Source: JAPWJZ01 sp965279315
GTDB taxonomy: Bacteria; Pseudomonadota; Alphaproteobacteria; Micavibrionales; UBA2020
DNA: 64,000 nucleotides
Direction of reading: 5' to 3'
Assembly (NCBI GenBank): GCA_965279315.1
Contig: OZ257145.1
Span: 3,162,001-3,226,000 of the forward strand
Shown here: piece by piece, positions 53,413 through 63,047 of the stretch
Position numbering within the stretch: the first letter of the stretch is position 1
Layout of the letters: every line of letters starts with the position of its first letter
Translations under genes and position numbers: made by a program
The notes under the pieces: model-generated
Databases searched by the model: none
Told to the model about the DNA's origin: nothing
What the model saw: the letters and a program-made list of their open reading frames with translations, nothing else

Positions 53413-55077
53413 ATGTCACAGAACGATAACAAATTCCAGTCAAAAGGCAAAAAATTTGGCGGCGGCGGCAAAGGCCCCCGTAAGCCCGGTGGTGGCGGTT
53501 TTGGCAAGAAATTTGAAGGGGATAGAGGCGGCGCGCGTGGCGCCGGCAAGCCTTACGTGAAACGCGATGGCGCTGGCGGCGGGTTTGGCAGCCGCGACAG
53601 CAAGCCCCGTTTCGACTCCCGTGATTCTGGAGGCTCCAAGCCCCCTTACAAGAAGCGTGAATGGTCGAATGACCGCCCTGAACGCTCGAGCGGCGGCGGT
53701 GACCGTCCCTTCAAAAAGCCCTATGAACGCCGCGAAGGCGGTGCTTCCGCTGGCGGCGAACGCGCCCCTTATAAGAAGCGCGAATGGTCCAGCGACCGTC
53801 CGGCACGCCCGTCGGGTGAACGCTCGGAGCGTCCGGCGCGCTCGTTTGACCGTCCTGAACGCTCGGGCGGCGGTGACCGCCCCTTCAAGAAGCCTTTCCG
53901 CGAACGTTCCGAAGGCGGCAGCGACCGTCCCTACCAGAAACGCGAATGGAGCAGCGACAGACCGGCTCGCCCGTCCGGCGAGCGTTCCGAGCGCCCTGCG
54001 CGTTCTTTTGACCGCCCTGAACGCTCGGGCGGCGACCGCCCTGAACGCTCAGACCGTCCGGCACGTTCTTTCGACCGTCCCGAACGCTCCGGCGGCGGCG
54101 ACCGTCCTTTCAAAAAGCCGTATGAACGCCGCGAAGGCGGTGGTGGCAGCTTCGAGCGTCGCGGTGGCGGCGGTGGCGGCAAGCCCTTCGGCCATGGCAA
54201 AGGCTCGCGTGATTTTGATAAACGCCCGTCGCGTTCGCGCGATTTCCAGCTGGATGAAGATGCAGTCGCGGCAATCGAGCCGTTGCGCGCTTCCGCTGAA
54301 ACCGTCGGCCGCCTGAAATCGGACCGCCCCGGCTATGGATCGCCGTCTTCCGCGTTCCTGTACGGCGTGCATGCCGTGACGGCCGCGCTGCGCAACCCCA
54401 AGCGTTTGCACCAGCGCCTGATGGTCACGACCAGCGGTTACGAATCCATCCGCGAAGCATTCGAGCAGATGCAGTCGGAAGGCGAAAAGCTGCCGCAGCC
54501 GATCTTCGTCGAAAACGTCGATATCGACCGCCTGCTGCCGCGCGACGCTGTGCATCAGGGCCTGTTGCTGGACGCGCAGCCGCTGGAGGATCCCGACCTT
54601 GCGGATTTCCTGCTGACCGCGCCCGACAACGCAAAAATCGTGATGCTCGACCAGGTCACCGACCCGCATAACGTCGGCGCGATCCTGCGCTCCGCTTCGG
54701 CATTCGGCGCGATCGGCGTCATCGTGCAGAAACTGCATGCGCCCGACATCACCGGCACGCTGGCGAAAACAGCCTCCGGCGCGGTCGAGCATGTGCCCGT
54801 CCTGCGCGAAGTGAACCTGAGCCGTGCGCTGGAACAGCTGAAAAACGCCGGTTTCTTCTGCATCGGGCTTGCCGAGGAAGGCGAAGAAACGATCGCCGAG
54901 CTGCAAACATCCGGCAAGGTCTGCCTCGTGATGGGCGCGGAAGGCGACGGCTTGCGCCGCCTTGTCGCGGAAAACTGCGATGTGCTGGCGAAGCTGCCGA
55001 CCTCGGGCCCGATTTCGAGCCTGAACGTCTCCAACGCCGCCGCTGTCGCGCTGTATGAACTCATCCGCGCTTCCTGA
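53413..55077 (+). CDS. rlmB: 23S rRNA 2'-O-methyltransferase RlmB with long RG-rich N-terminus
   Basis: A 554-residue SpoU/TrmH-family enzyme. The C-terminal 250 residues hold the substrate domain (FLYGVHAVTAAL) and the knotted methyltransferase domain: DQVTDPHNVGAILRSASAFG, VMGAEGDGLRRLV and ISSLNVSNAAAVALYEL. It probably methylates G2251 of 23S rRNA. The first 290 residues are disordered, with tandem copies of RPERSGGGDRPFKKP and KKREWSSDRPARPSGERSER, much longer than usual RlmB leaders. The next gene overlaps its end by 23 bp. Confidence 0.9.
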   Translation: MSQNDNKFQSKGKKFGGGGKGPRKPGGGGFGKKFEGDRGGARGAGKPYVKRDGAGGGFGSRDSKPRFDSRDSGGSKPPYKKREWSNDRPERSSGGGDRPFKKPYERREGGASAGGERAPYKKREWSSDRPARPSGERSERPARSFDRPERSGGGDRPFKKPFRERSEGGSDRPYQKREWSSDRPARPSGERSERPARSFDRPERSGGDRPERSDRPARSFDRPERSGGGDRPFKKPYERREGGGGSFERRGGGGGGKPFGHGKGSRDFDKRPSRSRDFQLDEDAVAAIEPLRASAETVGRLKSDRPGYGSPSSAFLYGVHAVTAALRNPKRLHQRLMVTTSGYESIREAFEQMQSEGEKLPQPIFVENVDIDRLLPRDAVHQGLLLDAQPLEDPDLADFLLTAPDNAKIVMLDQVTDPHNVGAILRSASAFGAIGVIVQKLHAPDITGTLAKTASGAVEHVPVLREVNLSRALEQLKNAGFFCIGLAEEGEETIAELQTSGKVCLVMGAEGDGLRRLVAENCDVLAKLPTSGPISSLNVSNAAAVALYELIRAS

Positions 55078-55657
55078 ATTTAAGGTCGAGGGTGCCGTTA
55101 TCCACCTGCTGGGCGCGCCCGGCACGGGGAAATACACAATCGCGCAGGAAATGCTGGCGCTTTGCGACATCCGCCTTGTCGACAACCATCTCATCAACAA
55201 CCCGCTGTTCAGCCTTGTGCGGCTGGACGGCAAGACGCCCCTGCCCGCGCGCATCTGGGACAATGTCATCAAGATATGGGATGCCGTGGCCGACACCATG
55301 GTGCATATCTCGCCGCGTGAATTCAGTTTCGTTTTGACGAACGGGTTGTTCGAAGGCGACGACGAAGACCGCAAGCATATGCTGAACATGAAACGCGTGG
55401 CGGATGAACGGGGCGGCATCTACATTCCCGTCCGCCTTGTCATCAGCGATGTCGAAGAACATGTGAAGCGCATCACCGCCGCCACCCGCAGCGTGCGCAT
55501 GAAGGAAACCGACCCCGCCGCGCCCGCAAAATACGCGTCGCGCCAGGTGTTGATGACGGGTTTGGGGACAGAATTGACGCTCGACGTCACGCAGCTGTCC
55601 CCCGTTGAAGCGGCGCGCAAAATCCTGATGCACGTCCAATCCCTAAAAACTGCGTAA
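55055..55657 (+). CDS. P-loop kinase-like protein
   Basis: A 200-residue protein with a Walker A motif LGAPGTGKYT (residues 19-28; Tyr replaces the usual Ser/Thr pair position) and a later helical region with a basic patch. It resembles small AAA_33-type nucleotide kinases. Its start lies inside the rlmB end (23 bp overlap), with no clear ribosome-binding site, so coupling is likely. Substrate is unknown. Confidence 0.72.
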   Translation: MNSSALPEFKVEGAVIHLLGAPGTGKYTIAQEMLALCDIRLVDNHLINNPLFSLVRLDGKTPLPARIWDNVIKIWDAVADTMVHISPREFSFVLTNGLFEGDDEDRKHMLNMKRVADERGGIYIPVRLVISDVEEHVKRITAATRSVRMKETDPAAPAKYASRQVLMTGLGTELTLDVTQLSPVEAARKILMHVQSLKTA

Positions 55658-55752
55658 AATACCGTTGAAATACCACGGTTAATTAGGCCGTCCTTCATGA
55701 TTCTTTGGTAAATTGGAATTGTGTGAGTGTCTTTTCCCAACAGGTAGAAACC

Positions 55753-56247
55753 ATGCCCACCCATACAGCGCGTACACCGCTGCTGAAAATGCTGACCGAC
55801 ACGCAGGTCGTGCTGCCCTTCGCAACCAGCCTTGCGATTGCCGCGCCATGCAGTTTCCTGTCCATATCCCTGATGCACAAATATTCGTCTTTCCCGCAGC
55901 CGGTGGTGTGGGTGACGGCGGTGCTGGCGCTGGCGGCGCTGAACCTGGCGCTGGCCTGCGTGTTCGACCGCAACCGCGCGCAGCTGGGGCTGTTCACTAT
56001 GGCGGGGATGCTGTCGGTGGTCGGCATCGTCATCCTGTACATTTTCGCGCAGAGCGTGAACCGCTATATGGCGCCCGTCGGTTATGACTGGACGCTGCCC
56101 TTTGTGATCGCGGGGCTGGGCATTTGTTATTGCGGCGTGTTTCTTGAAAAGTCGCTGTTCCTGAAGGCGTATCTGGCGGTCAACGGCATCGCGCTGACGG
56201 TGATGTGGTGCCTTGCCGCCGCCGACAAACTGGCGCTGCCTTTTTAA
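55753..56247 (+). CDS. Small four-helix membrane protein
   Basis: A 164-residue protein with about four or five membrane segments (VLPFATSLAIAAPCSFLSI, VWVTAVLALAALNLALACVF, MAGMLSVVGIVILYIFA and two more). AGGT lies eight bases before ATG 55753. No family is recognised. It converges on the paralogue operon at 56244 with 4 bp overlap. Confidence 0.68.
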   Translation: MPTHTARTPLLKMLTDTQVVLPFATSLAIAAPCSFLSISLMHKYSSFPQPVVWVTAVLALAALNLALACVFDRNRAQLGLFTMAGMLSVVGIVILYIFAQSVNRYMAPVGYDWTLPFVIAGLGICYCGVFLEKSLFLKAYLAVNGIALTVMWCLAAADKLALPF

Positions 56248-56966
56248 GGTGTCGGAGTCATGCCACGCGGCCGCGGGAAGCGGTTCATGTTTTCAATCCG
56301 GTCGAGCTTCAGCATTTCCGCATATGCCATTGGCACAGCGTCGGGCGGCACGAAAACGGGCACGCCTGTTTCCCTGTCATTCGGCACGCGCAGATACCAG
56401 TTACCATCCAGCTTGATATGGTCGATGGGGTCGCCGCCGCGCACCGCGCTGTTCGATGCAAACATGAAAGTATAATAATCGCGCAACACGCCCGCTTCCT
56501 GCCCTTCGGGCGGGCGGGTTTCTTCAAGCGAAGAATAGCGCACAAATGAGCCGCTATAGCGACCGGCGGGCAGACTGCGCAACGGCATCTCGCCAATCCC
56601 GAATGCGCTTTCGAGACGCTGCATTCTGGCGGCGCGCGTCATCAGGCCCGCAACGGCCGCGATATTGAAATGGTCGGGTGATCCGGCAGGCGGCTGGGCG
56701 AAGATGGCATCGACCCGCGTTTCGTCATAGTTCATCTGTTTGCGGACTTCCCAGCCCTGCGGCACTTTTGCTTCGTCGTGATAGAGGAATTCACCGATCG
56801 TATACTTGTCAGGGTCATCGTACATGCTGCCCCAGACATCGGATGCGTTAAAGCGCTGCACCAGTGATTTGCGCAAATCCTTCAGTTCCGCACGCGCTTC
56901 GTTCACCGTTTCAACGGCGGCCAGCGACAACCCTTCGGCGCGGAAGTATGAATATTCGGCGGGCAT
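56244..56966 (-). CDS. Hypothetical protein, paralogous pair member 1
   Basis: A 240-residue protein beginning MPAEYSYFRAEGLSLAAVET. It shares this start and the whole layout with the protein at 56968-57684, including PPAGSPDHFNI, then FVRYSSLEE and a late VPVFVPPDAVPMAYAEMLKL segment. Neither family is recognised. ATG 56966 lies 1 bp after the upstream paralogue's stop, so the pair is one operon; a frame to 57035 would overlap that gene. Soluble by sequence. Confidence 0.68.
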   Translation of the reverse strand: MPAEYSYFRAEGLSLAAVETVNEARAELKDLRKSLVQRFNASDVWGSMYDDPDKYTIGEFLYHDEAKVPQGWEVRKQMNYDETRVDAIFAQPPAGSPDHFNIAAVAGLMTRAARMQRLESAFGIGEMPLRSLPAGRYSGSFVRYSSLEETRPPEGQEAGVLRDYYTFMFASNSAVRGGDPIDHIKLDGNWYLRVPNDRETGVPVFVPPDAVPMAYAEMLKLDRIENMNRFPRPRGMTPTP

Positions 56967-56967
56967 G

Positions 56968-57684
56968 TCAAATCCCCGGATCGAACGATGCGCCGCGCGT
57001 GCGGTTGAAGGCGGCAAGGCGTTCCGCCGCATCAATCTTTAGCATATCGTCATAAGGGATGCGCACGGCATCGGGCGGCATGAATTGCGGGATTTCGCTG
57101 TCGCCGCGGTTCGGCACGCGGATATAAAAATGGTCGCCCATTTTTTGGAACGCAAGCGGGTCGGCGCTTTTCCAGGGGCCGCTGATGACGGTGAACAGGC
57201 GGAAATCTTCCTGCGCCACTTCGCCCGCCGGTTTGTCGCCGCCGCCAAGCATCGTGTAGCGCACGAAACGGTCGGAGGTTTTCGCCTTCGCCGCCATGTC
57301 GCGATACGCCATCTCGCCGCTGCCCAGCACATGTTCCAGCCGTTGTTTGCCGGCGGCGCGCTCGATCAGGCCGGCGAAATTCGTGATGTAGAAATGATCT
57401 GATGATCCTGCGGGCGGCATCGCGCGTTCTACTGCGCTCTCGCTCTGGCGTTCCGGTCGCGTGCTGATCCATCCTTCGGGCGCGACGGACGGAATGCCGA
57501 ACTGGAATTCATGGATGGTGTAGCGGCCTGTCTGGCTGTCGAGCCAGCCTGCGACGCTGCTCGCGCCGTAACGCTGGCAAAGCAGCCAGCGCATGTCTTC
57601 TACTTCCAGCTTTGCTTCGGCGATGGTGTCAATCGCGGCAAGGCTCGCCCCTTCGGCGCGGAAATAGGAATACTGCGCGGTCAT
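56968..57684 (-). CDS. Hypothetical protein, paralogous pair member 2
   Basis: A 238-residue protein, MTAQYSYFRAEGASLAAIDT at the start, paralogous to the gene downstream (PPAGSSDHFYI, FVRYTMLGGG, IPQFMPPDAVRIPYDDMLKI). The shared PPDAV motif and the aromatic HFYI strands are conserved, which suggests a common binding or enzyme core. It is 3 bp after a 58-residue frame. Function is unknown. Confidence 0.7.
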   Translation of the reverse strand: MTAQYSYFRAEGASLAAIDTIAEAKLEVEDMRWLLCQRYGASSVAGWLDSQTGRYTIHEFQFGIPSVAPEGWISTRPERQSESAVERAMPPAGSSDHFYITNFAGLIERAAGKQRLEHVLGSGEMAYRDMAAKAKTSDRFVRYTMLGGGDKPAGEVAQEDFRLFTVISGPWKSADPLAFQKMGDHFYIRVPNRGDSEIPQFMPPDAVRIPYDDMLKIDAAERLAAFNRTRGASFDPGI

Positions 57685-57687
57685 GAT

Positions 57688-57864
57688 TTACCAGGAACTG
57701 CAGTGATAGGAAATTTCATGCCCGTCATATTTGCAGGGCGGCTGCGTTTCCGATTTATACGGGTGCAGGTTGCTGTCGGGGCGCGTGACGTTTTCGAATT
57801 CGTTATTCTTGATAAGTGCCGCGCGCGCAAATGCGGCAAGGCGTGTCGCGAAATACTGGACCAA
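57688..57864 (-). CDS. Small hypothetical protein with C-terminal Cys pair, TTG start
   Basis: A 58-residue frame starting at TTG 57864 with GGAG eight bases upstream. It ends with PPCKYDGHEISYHCSSW, so two Cys residues flank an aromatic, His-bearing segment. It lies 3 bp before the paralogue pair on the same strand, so it probably heads their operon. TTG use and short length keep this tentative. Confidence 0.5.
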   Translation of the reverse strand: MVQYFATRLAAFARAALIKNNEFENVTRPDSNLHPYKSETQPPCKYDGHEISYHCSSW

Positions 57865-57917
57865 TTAAACTTCTCCGAACTTATGAATAGTGTGTAGGAA
57901 AAGCAGTAAGCCATAAC

Positions 57918-57939
57918 AAAGGGGGCGTCAATCCCCCTT
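57918..57939 (-). terminator. Possible terminator after the methyltransferase gene
   Basis: On the minus strand GGGGG-ATTGACG-CCCCC (with an outer A-T pair) is followed by TTTGTT, 40 bp past the stop at 57981. The T run is short, so it may be weak. Confidence 0.4.
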
Positions 57940-57980
57940 CTGGGAATTGGCCGAATGGTTAATTCAACAATTACAGTGAC

Positions 57981-58769
57981 TTATAACGGTTCCAGGATAT
58001 GCGCATCGATCCGGTGCAGGACAGTGAAGGTTTCAGGCGCGATTTTCTTCAGCAGTTCCATATGCGCGACATCGAACGCCGCAACCTTTTCGGGCGGCAG
58101 TGCCGCGCCCACGCCACGGCAGGCGCGGATGCGGCCCATCCAGCCTTCGCGGCTGAACTGGATTTTTTCATCGTAGTTGAAAAACGCGCGCAGGCGGAAA
58201 TCGGTCAGCGACCATGCGGGCACGGCGGGGATCGATCCAGACCAGCTATGCGCTGTCCAGTTCGGGTTGAATTCGCACACAAGGTCTTCGGTCGCCTGCG
58301 CAACAGGGTCCTGCCCCGGCAGCCATGAACAATGGCTTGTCACCAGCAGGCCGCCTTCTTTCAGCGCCCACAACACCTGACGCACCACTTCCTGCTGGCG
58401 GAAATACAGCCAGCACTGGTTCGCGATCACCACATCGAACATCTTGCTGTCAAACGGCAGCTTCTCTGCCTCGCCCACGCGGAAATCGATTTTCACGCGC
58501 GCTTCTTCGGCGGCTTTTTTCGCGTAAGCGATTTGTTCTTCGGAATTGTCGATGCCGCTGACCGCCGCGCCGCGCTGCGCGAAACGGATGGCCATCGCGC
58601 CAGTGCCGGTGCCGAGGTCGAGCAGCGATTGCCCGTTCAACCCGACCTTGAAGGTGCGCATGTAATCGAAGAAACTGTCGGGCTGGCCCACACGGTACTT
58701 CGCGTAATCTTCCGACGTTTTTCCCCAGTCGATGGTATTGCCGGGGTCGGTCGCGCTGATGCCGTGCAT
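57981..58769 (-). CDS. Class I SAM-dependent methyltransferase
   Basis: A 262-residue protein with a UbiE/COQ5-like fold: LLDLGTGTGAMAIRFA (SAM loop), VSGIDNSEEQI (acidic end of strand 2) and FDVVIANQCWLYF. The acceptor is unknown. It reads away from polA, with about 100 bp between the two starts. Confidence 0.93.
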   Translation of the reverse strand: MHGISATDPGNTIDWGKTSEDYAKYRVGQPDSFFDYMRTFKVGLNGQSLLDLGTGTGAMAIRFAQRGAAVSGIDNSEEQIAYAKKAAEEARVKIDFRVGEAEKLPFDSKMFDVVIANQCWLYFRQQEVVRQVLWALKEGGLLVTSHCSWLPGQDPVAQATEDLVCEFNPNWTAHSWSGSIPAVPAWSLTDFRLRAFFNYDEKIQFSREGWMGRIRACRGVGAALPPEKVAAFDVAHMELLKKIAPETFTVLHRIDAHILEPL

Positions 58770-58872
58770 GTCAGGTTTTTCCCTTGTCGAATCGTCCTAA
58801 AAAACCTATACAAGACAAAAGGTTATGTCAACGCCATCCGTTGCTTGACCCGGCAGGCAAGGGCTTTATTTT

Positions 58873-61731
58873 ATGATGATCAGCACCTACGCAATGAAAC
58901 GGGCCGCCCCCATGAACCAGCACGACCGCGACAATGAAATTTTCCTGATCGATGGCTCCGGCTTTATCTTCCGCGCCTATCACGCGCTGCCGCCGCTCAA
59001 CCGCCCTGACGGCACGCCCGTCAATGCGGTCCTGGGTTTCACAAACATGCTGGTGAAACTGCTGAACGACATGAACGTGCCGAACATCGCTGTCATCTTC
59101 GATGCCAGCCGCAAAAACTTCCGCAACGAGATTTACGCCGACTACAAGGCCAACCGCACCGAGACGCCCGAAGACCTGATCCCGCAATTCGCGCTGATCC
59201 GCGAGGCGACCGAGGCGTTTTCCATTCCCGCCATCGAACTGGACGGGTACGAGGCCGACGACCTGATCGCCACTTACGCGCGCCTTGCTGTCGAGGCCGG
59301 CCGCAGCGTCGCCATCGTGTCATCCGACAAGGATCTGATGCAGCTCATCCGCCCCGGCGTGCGCATGTACGACCCGATGAAGTATAAGGATATCGGCGAA
59401 GCCGAAGTCATGGAAAAATTCGGCGTCCCTCCGTCCAAGGTTGTGGACGTGCAATCGCTGGCCGGCGACAGCACCGACAACGTGCCGGGCGTGCCGGGCA
59501 TCGGCGTGAAGACCGCCGCGCAGCTGATCAACGAATATGGCGACCTCGACACGCTGCTGGCGCGTGCATCGGAGATCAAGCAGCCGAAGCGCCGCGATTC
59601 ATTGATCGAGCATGCGGAGGCTGCGCGCGTGTCGCGGCGCCTCGTGCAGCTCGACGCGCATGTGCCGGGCATCCCCGCGCTGGATCAGCTGTCGTTGCGC
59701 ACGCCCGACAAGGACCGCATCCTGGGCTTCCTCGGCCAACAGGGTTTCAAGACCATCATGGCGCGCATGGAAAAGAAACTGGGCGGCGTGCCTGCCAACA
59801 TCGCAACGCCCGGCGTCATCACCCTGCCCTCGCAACAGGCCGCCACGATTGCCCCCGACAAGCACGCTACCGACAAGCCTGCAACTTATGAACTGGTGCA
59901 GGACGAAGCCGCGCTGCAACGCTGGATCGATGCCGCGATGGAAGCAGGGCAACTGGCCATCGACACCGAAACCACCGACCTGACGCCGTCGAAGGCGAAG
60001 CTGGTCGGCATTTCGATGTCCACGGGAAAGGGCAATGGCTGCTATATCCCGCTGCAGCACCGCGACCCGAAGGGGTATTCGGAAAGTTTTGATTTCACGA
60101 TGCAGGAAAAGAAGCCTGAAGCAGACCTGCGCCAGATTCCGGTGGAGCGCGCCCTTGCGATGCTGAAGCCGCTGCTGGAAGACCCCGGCATCCTGAAAAT
60201 CGGCCACAACATCAAATACGACCTGCAGATGTTCCTGCACTACGGCATCCGCGTCGCGCCGGTTGACGACACGATGCTGATGTCTTTCGTGCTGGATGGC
60301 GGCATGCACGGGCACGGCATGGACGAACTGTCGGAGCTGCTGCTGAACCACAAGCCGATTTCCTATGACGAAGTGACGGGCACCGGCAAGGCGCGCGTGA
60401 CTTTCGACCTCGTGCCGCTCGACAAGGCATTGCAATACGCCGCCGAAGACGCCGATGTGACGCTGCAGCTGGAAAAGAACTTCCGCCCGCGCCTGCCGCA
60501 GGAAGGCATGGCGTCGTTCTATGAAACCGTGGAGCGCCCGCTGGCCCCCATCATCGCCGACATGGAATTCACAGGCGTGAAGATCGACACCAACGTCCTG
60601 CGCAAGATTTCCCATGATTTCGCGACCAAGATGGTGACGCTGGAGGAAGATATCCACAAGCTGGCCGGCCATCCGTTCAATATCGGGTCGCCCAAACAGC
60701 TGGGCGATGTGCTGTTCGGCGAAATGGGCCTGCCCGGCGCGTCGAAAACGAAAACCGGCGCATGGGCAACCGGCGCGGAAGTCCTCGACGAATTGGGCGA
60801 ATACCCGATTGTCGCCCAGATCCTTGAATGGCGCGGCTTGTCGAAGCTTAAAAGCACTTATGCCGACGCGCTGCCCGAAGCGATCAACCCGAAAACCGGC
60901 CGCGTGCACACGTCCTATAACATGGTCGGCGCGAATACGGGGCGTTTGTCGTCCAACGACCCCAACCTGCAGAATATCCCCATCAAGACGGCGGACGGCA
61001 AAAAAATCCGCGCGGCATTTATACCCGAAGACGGCTATGAATTCCTGTCGGTCGATTATTCGCAAGTCGAGTTGCGCCTTGCCGCAGAACTTGCCGATAT
61101 CAAGCAGCTGAAACAGGCGTTCCATGACGGCATCGACATTCATGCCGCGACCGCCAGCCAGGTGTTCGGCGTGCCGCTCGACCAGATGACGCCCGATATC
61201 CGCCGCAATGCGAAGGCGATCAATTTCGGCATCATCTACGGCATTTCCGGTTTCGGGCTTGCCAAGCAGCTGGGCATCCCGCAAGGCGAAGCCGCCAATT
61301 ACATCAAGCAATACCTCGCCCGCTTCCCGGAGCTTAAAAACTACATGGATTCAGCCAAGGAATTCGCGCGCACGCATGGGTATGTCAAGACGTTCCACGG
61401 GCGCAAAGTGTACCTGCGCGGCATCACCGACAAGAATGCCGCCATGCGCAGCTTCGCCGAACGCCAGGCCATCAACGCCCCCTTGCAGGGCACGGCGGCC
61501 GACATCATGAAAAAAGCGATGATCCAGATCGCGCCAGCCCTCGTCGAGGCCAAACTGGGCGCCAGAATGCTGCTGCAGGTCCATGACGAATTGCTGTTCG
61601 AGGTGCCGGTCGCCGAAAAGGCCGAAACCGAGGCGCTCGTGAAAAAAATAATGGAAGAAGCGGGAACCGGACTCGGGGTTCCGCTCGTTGTAGATGCTGG
61701 CTGGGGACTTAACTGGGCAGACGCGCATTAA
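58873..61731 (+). CDS. polA: DNA polymerase I
   Basis: A 952-residue protein with all three parts: the N-terminal 5'-3' exonuclease (FLIDGSGFIFRAYHA, DKDLMQLI), a 3'-5' exonuclease (AIDTETTDLTPSKAKLVGI) and the polymerase domain (GRLSSNDPNLQNIPIK, VDYSQVELRLAAE, RRNAKAINFGIIYGIS and LLQVHDELLFEVP). It fills gaps in repair and removes primers. AAGGG precedes ATG 58873; ATG at 58912 is a possible later start. Catalytic Asp residues are intact. Confidence 0.97.
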   Translation: MMISTYAMKRAAPMNQHDRDNEIFLIDGSGFIFRAYHALPPLNRPDGTPVNAVLGFTNMLVKLLNDMNVPNIAVIFDASRKNFRNEIYADYKANRTETPEDLIPQFALIREATEAFSIPAIELDGYEADDLIATYARLAVEAGRSVAIVSSDKDLMQLIRPGVRMYDPMKYKDIGEAEVMEKFGVPPSKVVDVQSLAGDSTDNVPGVPGIGVKTAAQLINEYGDLDTLLARASEIKQPKRRDSLIEHAEAARVSRRLVQLDAHVPGIPALDQLSLRTPDKDRILGFLGQQGFKTIMARMEKKLGGVPANIATPGVITLPSQQAATIAPDKHATDKPATYELVQDEAALQRWIDAAMEAGQLAIDTETTDLTPSKAKLVGISMSTGKGNGCYIPLQHRDPKGYSESFDFTMQEKKPEADLRQIPVERALAMLKPLLEDPGILKIGHNIKYDLQMFLHYGIRVAPVDDTMLMSFVLDGGMHGHGMDELSELLLNHKPISYDEVTGTGKARVTFDLVPLDKALQYAAEDADVTLQLEKNFRPRLPQEGMASFYETVERPLAPIIADMEFTGVKIDTNVLRKISHDFATKMVTLEEDIHKLAGHPFNIGSPKQLGDVLFGEMGLPGASKTKTGAWATGAEVLDELGEYPIVAQILEWRGLSKLKSTYADALPEAINPKTGRVHTSYNMVGANTGRLSSNDPNLQNIPIKTADGKKIRAAFIPEDGYEFLSVDYSQVELRLAAELADIKQLKQAFHDGIDIHAATASQVFGVPLDQMTPDIRRNAKAINFGIIYGISGFGLAKQLGIPQGEAANYIKQYLARFPELKNYMDSAKEFARTHGYVKTFHGRKVYLRGITDKNAAMRSFAERQAINAPLQGTAADIMKKAMIQIAPALVEAKLGARMLLQVHDELLFEVPVAEKAETEALVKKIMEEAGTGLGVPLVVDAGWGLNWADAH

Positions 61732-61774
61732 CCCATCCTTGAAAATTCACACCACCTGACCGGAGAAAATCGCC

Positions 61775-62611
61775 ATGATGCATATCACGCATAAAGATTA
61801 CAAAATCCCCGCCCTCGGCTATGGCACATGGCAGCTGCGGGAGCAGGAATGCCTGACCGGCGTGCAGAAGGCGCTGGAAATCGGTTACCGCCATATCGAC
61901 ACCGCGCAGATTTACGAGAACGAGGAATTCGTCGGCGACGCCATCAGGAATTCAGGCGTGGAGCGCAAGGAAGTCTTCCTGACCACCAAAATCTGGATGT
62001 CGAATGTCCGCGACGGCGCGCTGCAAAAATCGCTGGATGGCTCGCTCAAGAAACTGAAGACCGATTATGTTGACCTGCTGCTGATCCATTGGCCGGTCAA
62101 GGAAACCCCGTTTGCGGAGCAGATGGAGGCATTGCAGGAAGTACAGAAAGACGGGCGTGCAAAACTGATCGGCGTATCGAATTTCACCGTGGCGCAGATG
62201 AAGGAAGTGGTCGAAGGGCTCGGCGTTGACCTTGCCACCAACCAGGTCGAATACCACCCGTTCCTGTCGCAAAGCCCCGTCTATGATTACATGGTCGACC
62301 ACGGCATGTTCCTGACCGCCTATTCGCCCCTTGCGCGCGGCAAGATCAATGACGAGAAAGACCTGCTGTCGCTCGCGCACAAATACAACAAGACAGTCGG
62401 CCAGATCGCGCTGCGCTGGCTGGTGCAGCAGGAAGGCGTCGCCGCCATCCCGAAAGCTGCATCCGAAAAACACATGCGCGAAAATTTCCACATTTTCGAT
62501 TTCACGCTGGATGAGCTGGACATGAAGATCATCCACGGCCTCGCGCGCGAAGGCGGCCGCCTGATCAACCCCGACTGGGCGCCGAAATGGGATGCGCACA
62601 AGGCGGCGTAA
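61775..62611 (+). CDS. Aldo/keto reductase
   Basis: A 278-residue AKR: residues 41-50 IDTAQIYENE (Asp42, Tyr47), Lys72 in TTKIW and His105 in LIHWP give the full tetrad. It resembles 2,5-diketo-gluconate reductases and reduces aldehydes or ketones with NADPH. It starts 43 bp after polA on the same strand. The C-terminus NPDWAPKWD is typical. Confidence 0.94.
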   Translation: MMHITHKDYKIPALGYGTWQLREQECLTGVQKALEIGYRHIDTAQIYENEEFVGDAIRNSGVERKEVFLTTKIWMSNVRDGALQKSLDGSLKKLKTDYVDLLLIHWPVKETPFAEQMEALQEVQKDGRAKLIGVSNFTVAQMKEVVEGLGVDLATNQVEYHPFLSQSPVYDYMVDHGMFLTAYSPLARGKINDEKDLLSLAHKYNKTVGQIALRWLVQQEGVAAIPKAASEKHMRENFHIFDFTLDELDMKIIHGLAREGGRLINPDWAPKWDAHKAA

Positions 62612-62615
62612 CCGC

Positions 62616-63047
62616 TTACGCCGGCCAGACCAGCAGCAGCAATGCCACGACCGACATCGCAATCGCCGCGAATTGCGTCCGGTTGAGCTTTTCCTTGAGG
62701 AACACGCGCGCGAGCACAAGGCAGAGCACGGGATACATGGCGGTCATCGTCACAACCACCGCGACCGGCCCGTTATGCAGCGCGATGAAGTAAGAAAGGA
62801 TGGCAAGCGCGGTCAGCGCGCTCGACATGCCGACCAGCGCCACGATCTTGACCTGAAACTGCAGGCGGAAACGCAAATAAAACAAAATCGGCAGGCTGAC
62901 GCAGAAATTGCCGAGCGACTCATAAAAAATAATGCTGTGCGGCTGCAGCGTCTGCAGCGCAAGTTTCGGCAGGAAAGCCCAGAACCCCCAGACCAGCATT
63001 GCGCCGACCGCGGGCACAATCCACCTTTTGTCGGATGCCGTGATCAT
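62616..63047 (-). CDS. Half-size EamA/DMT transporter, subunit 2
   Basis: A 143-residue membrane protein with about four or five segments and one EamA repeat (VWGFWAFLPKLALQTLQP, then MYPVLCLVLARVFLKEKL). Full DMT transporters have two such repeats, so this probably pairs with the overlapping upstream gene (63044-63541, 4 bp overlap). Transported solute is unknown. Confidence 0.82.
   Translation of the reverse strand: MITASDKRWIVPAVGAMLVWGFWAFLPKLALQTLQPHSIIFYESLGNFCVSLPILFYLRFRLQFQVKIVALVGMSSALTALAILSYFIALHNGPVAVVVTMTAMYPVLCLVLARVFLKEKLNRTQFAAIAMSVVALLLLVWPA

Noticed and set aside
53640..54180. Repetitive DNA that looks array-like
   Set aside because: The repeats are in-frame protein-coding repeats of unequal length inside rlmB, not CRISPR repeats with unique spacers.
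57511..57897. 128-residue plus-strand frame
   Set aside because: It overlaps the minus-strand paralogue and 58-residue frame and has shadow-like composition.
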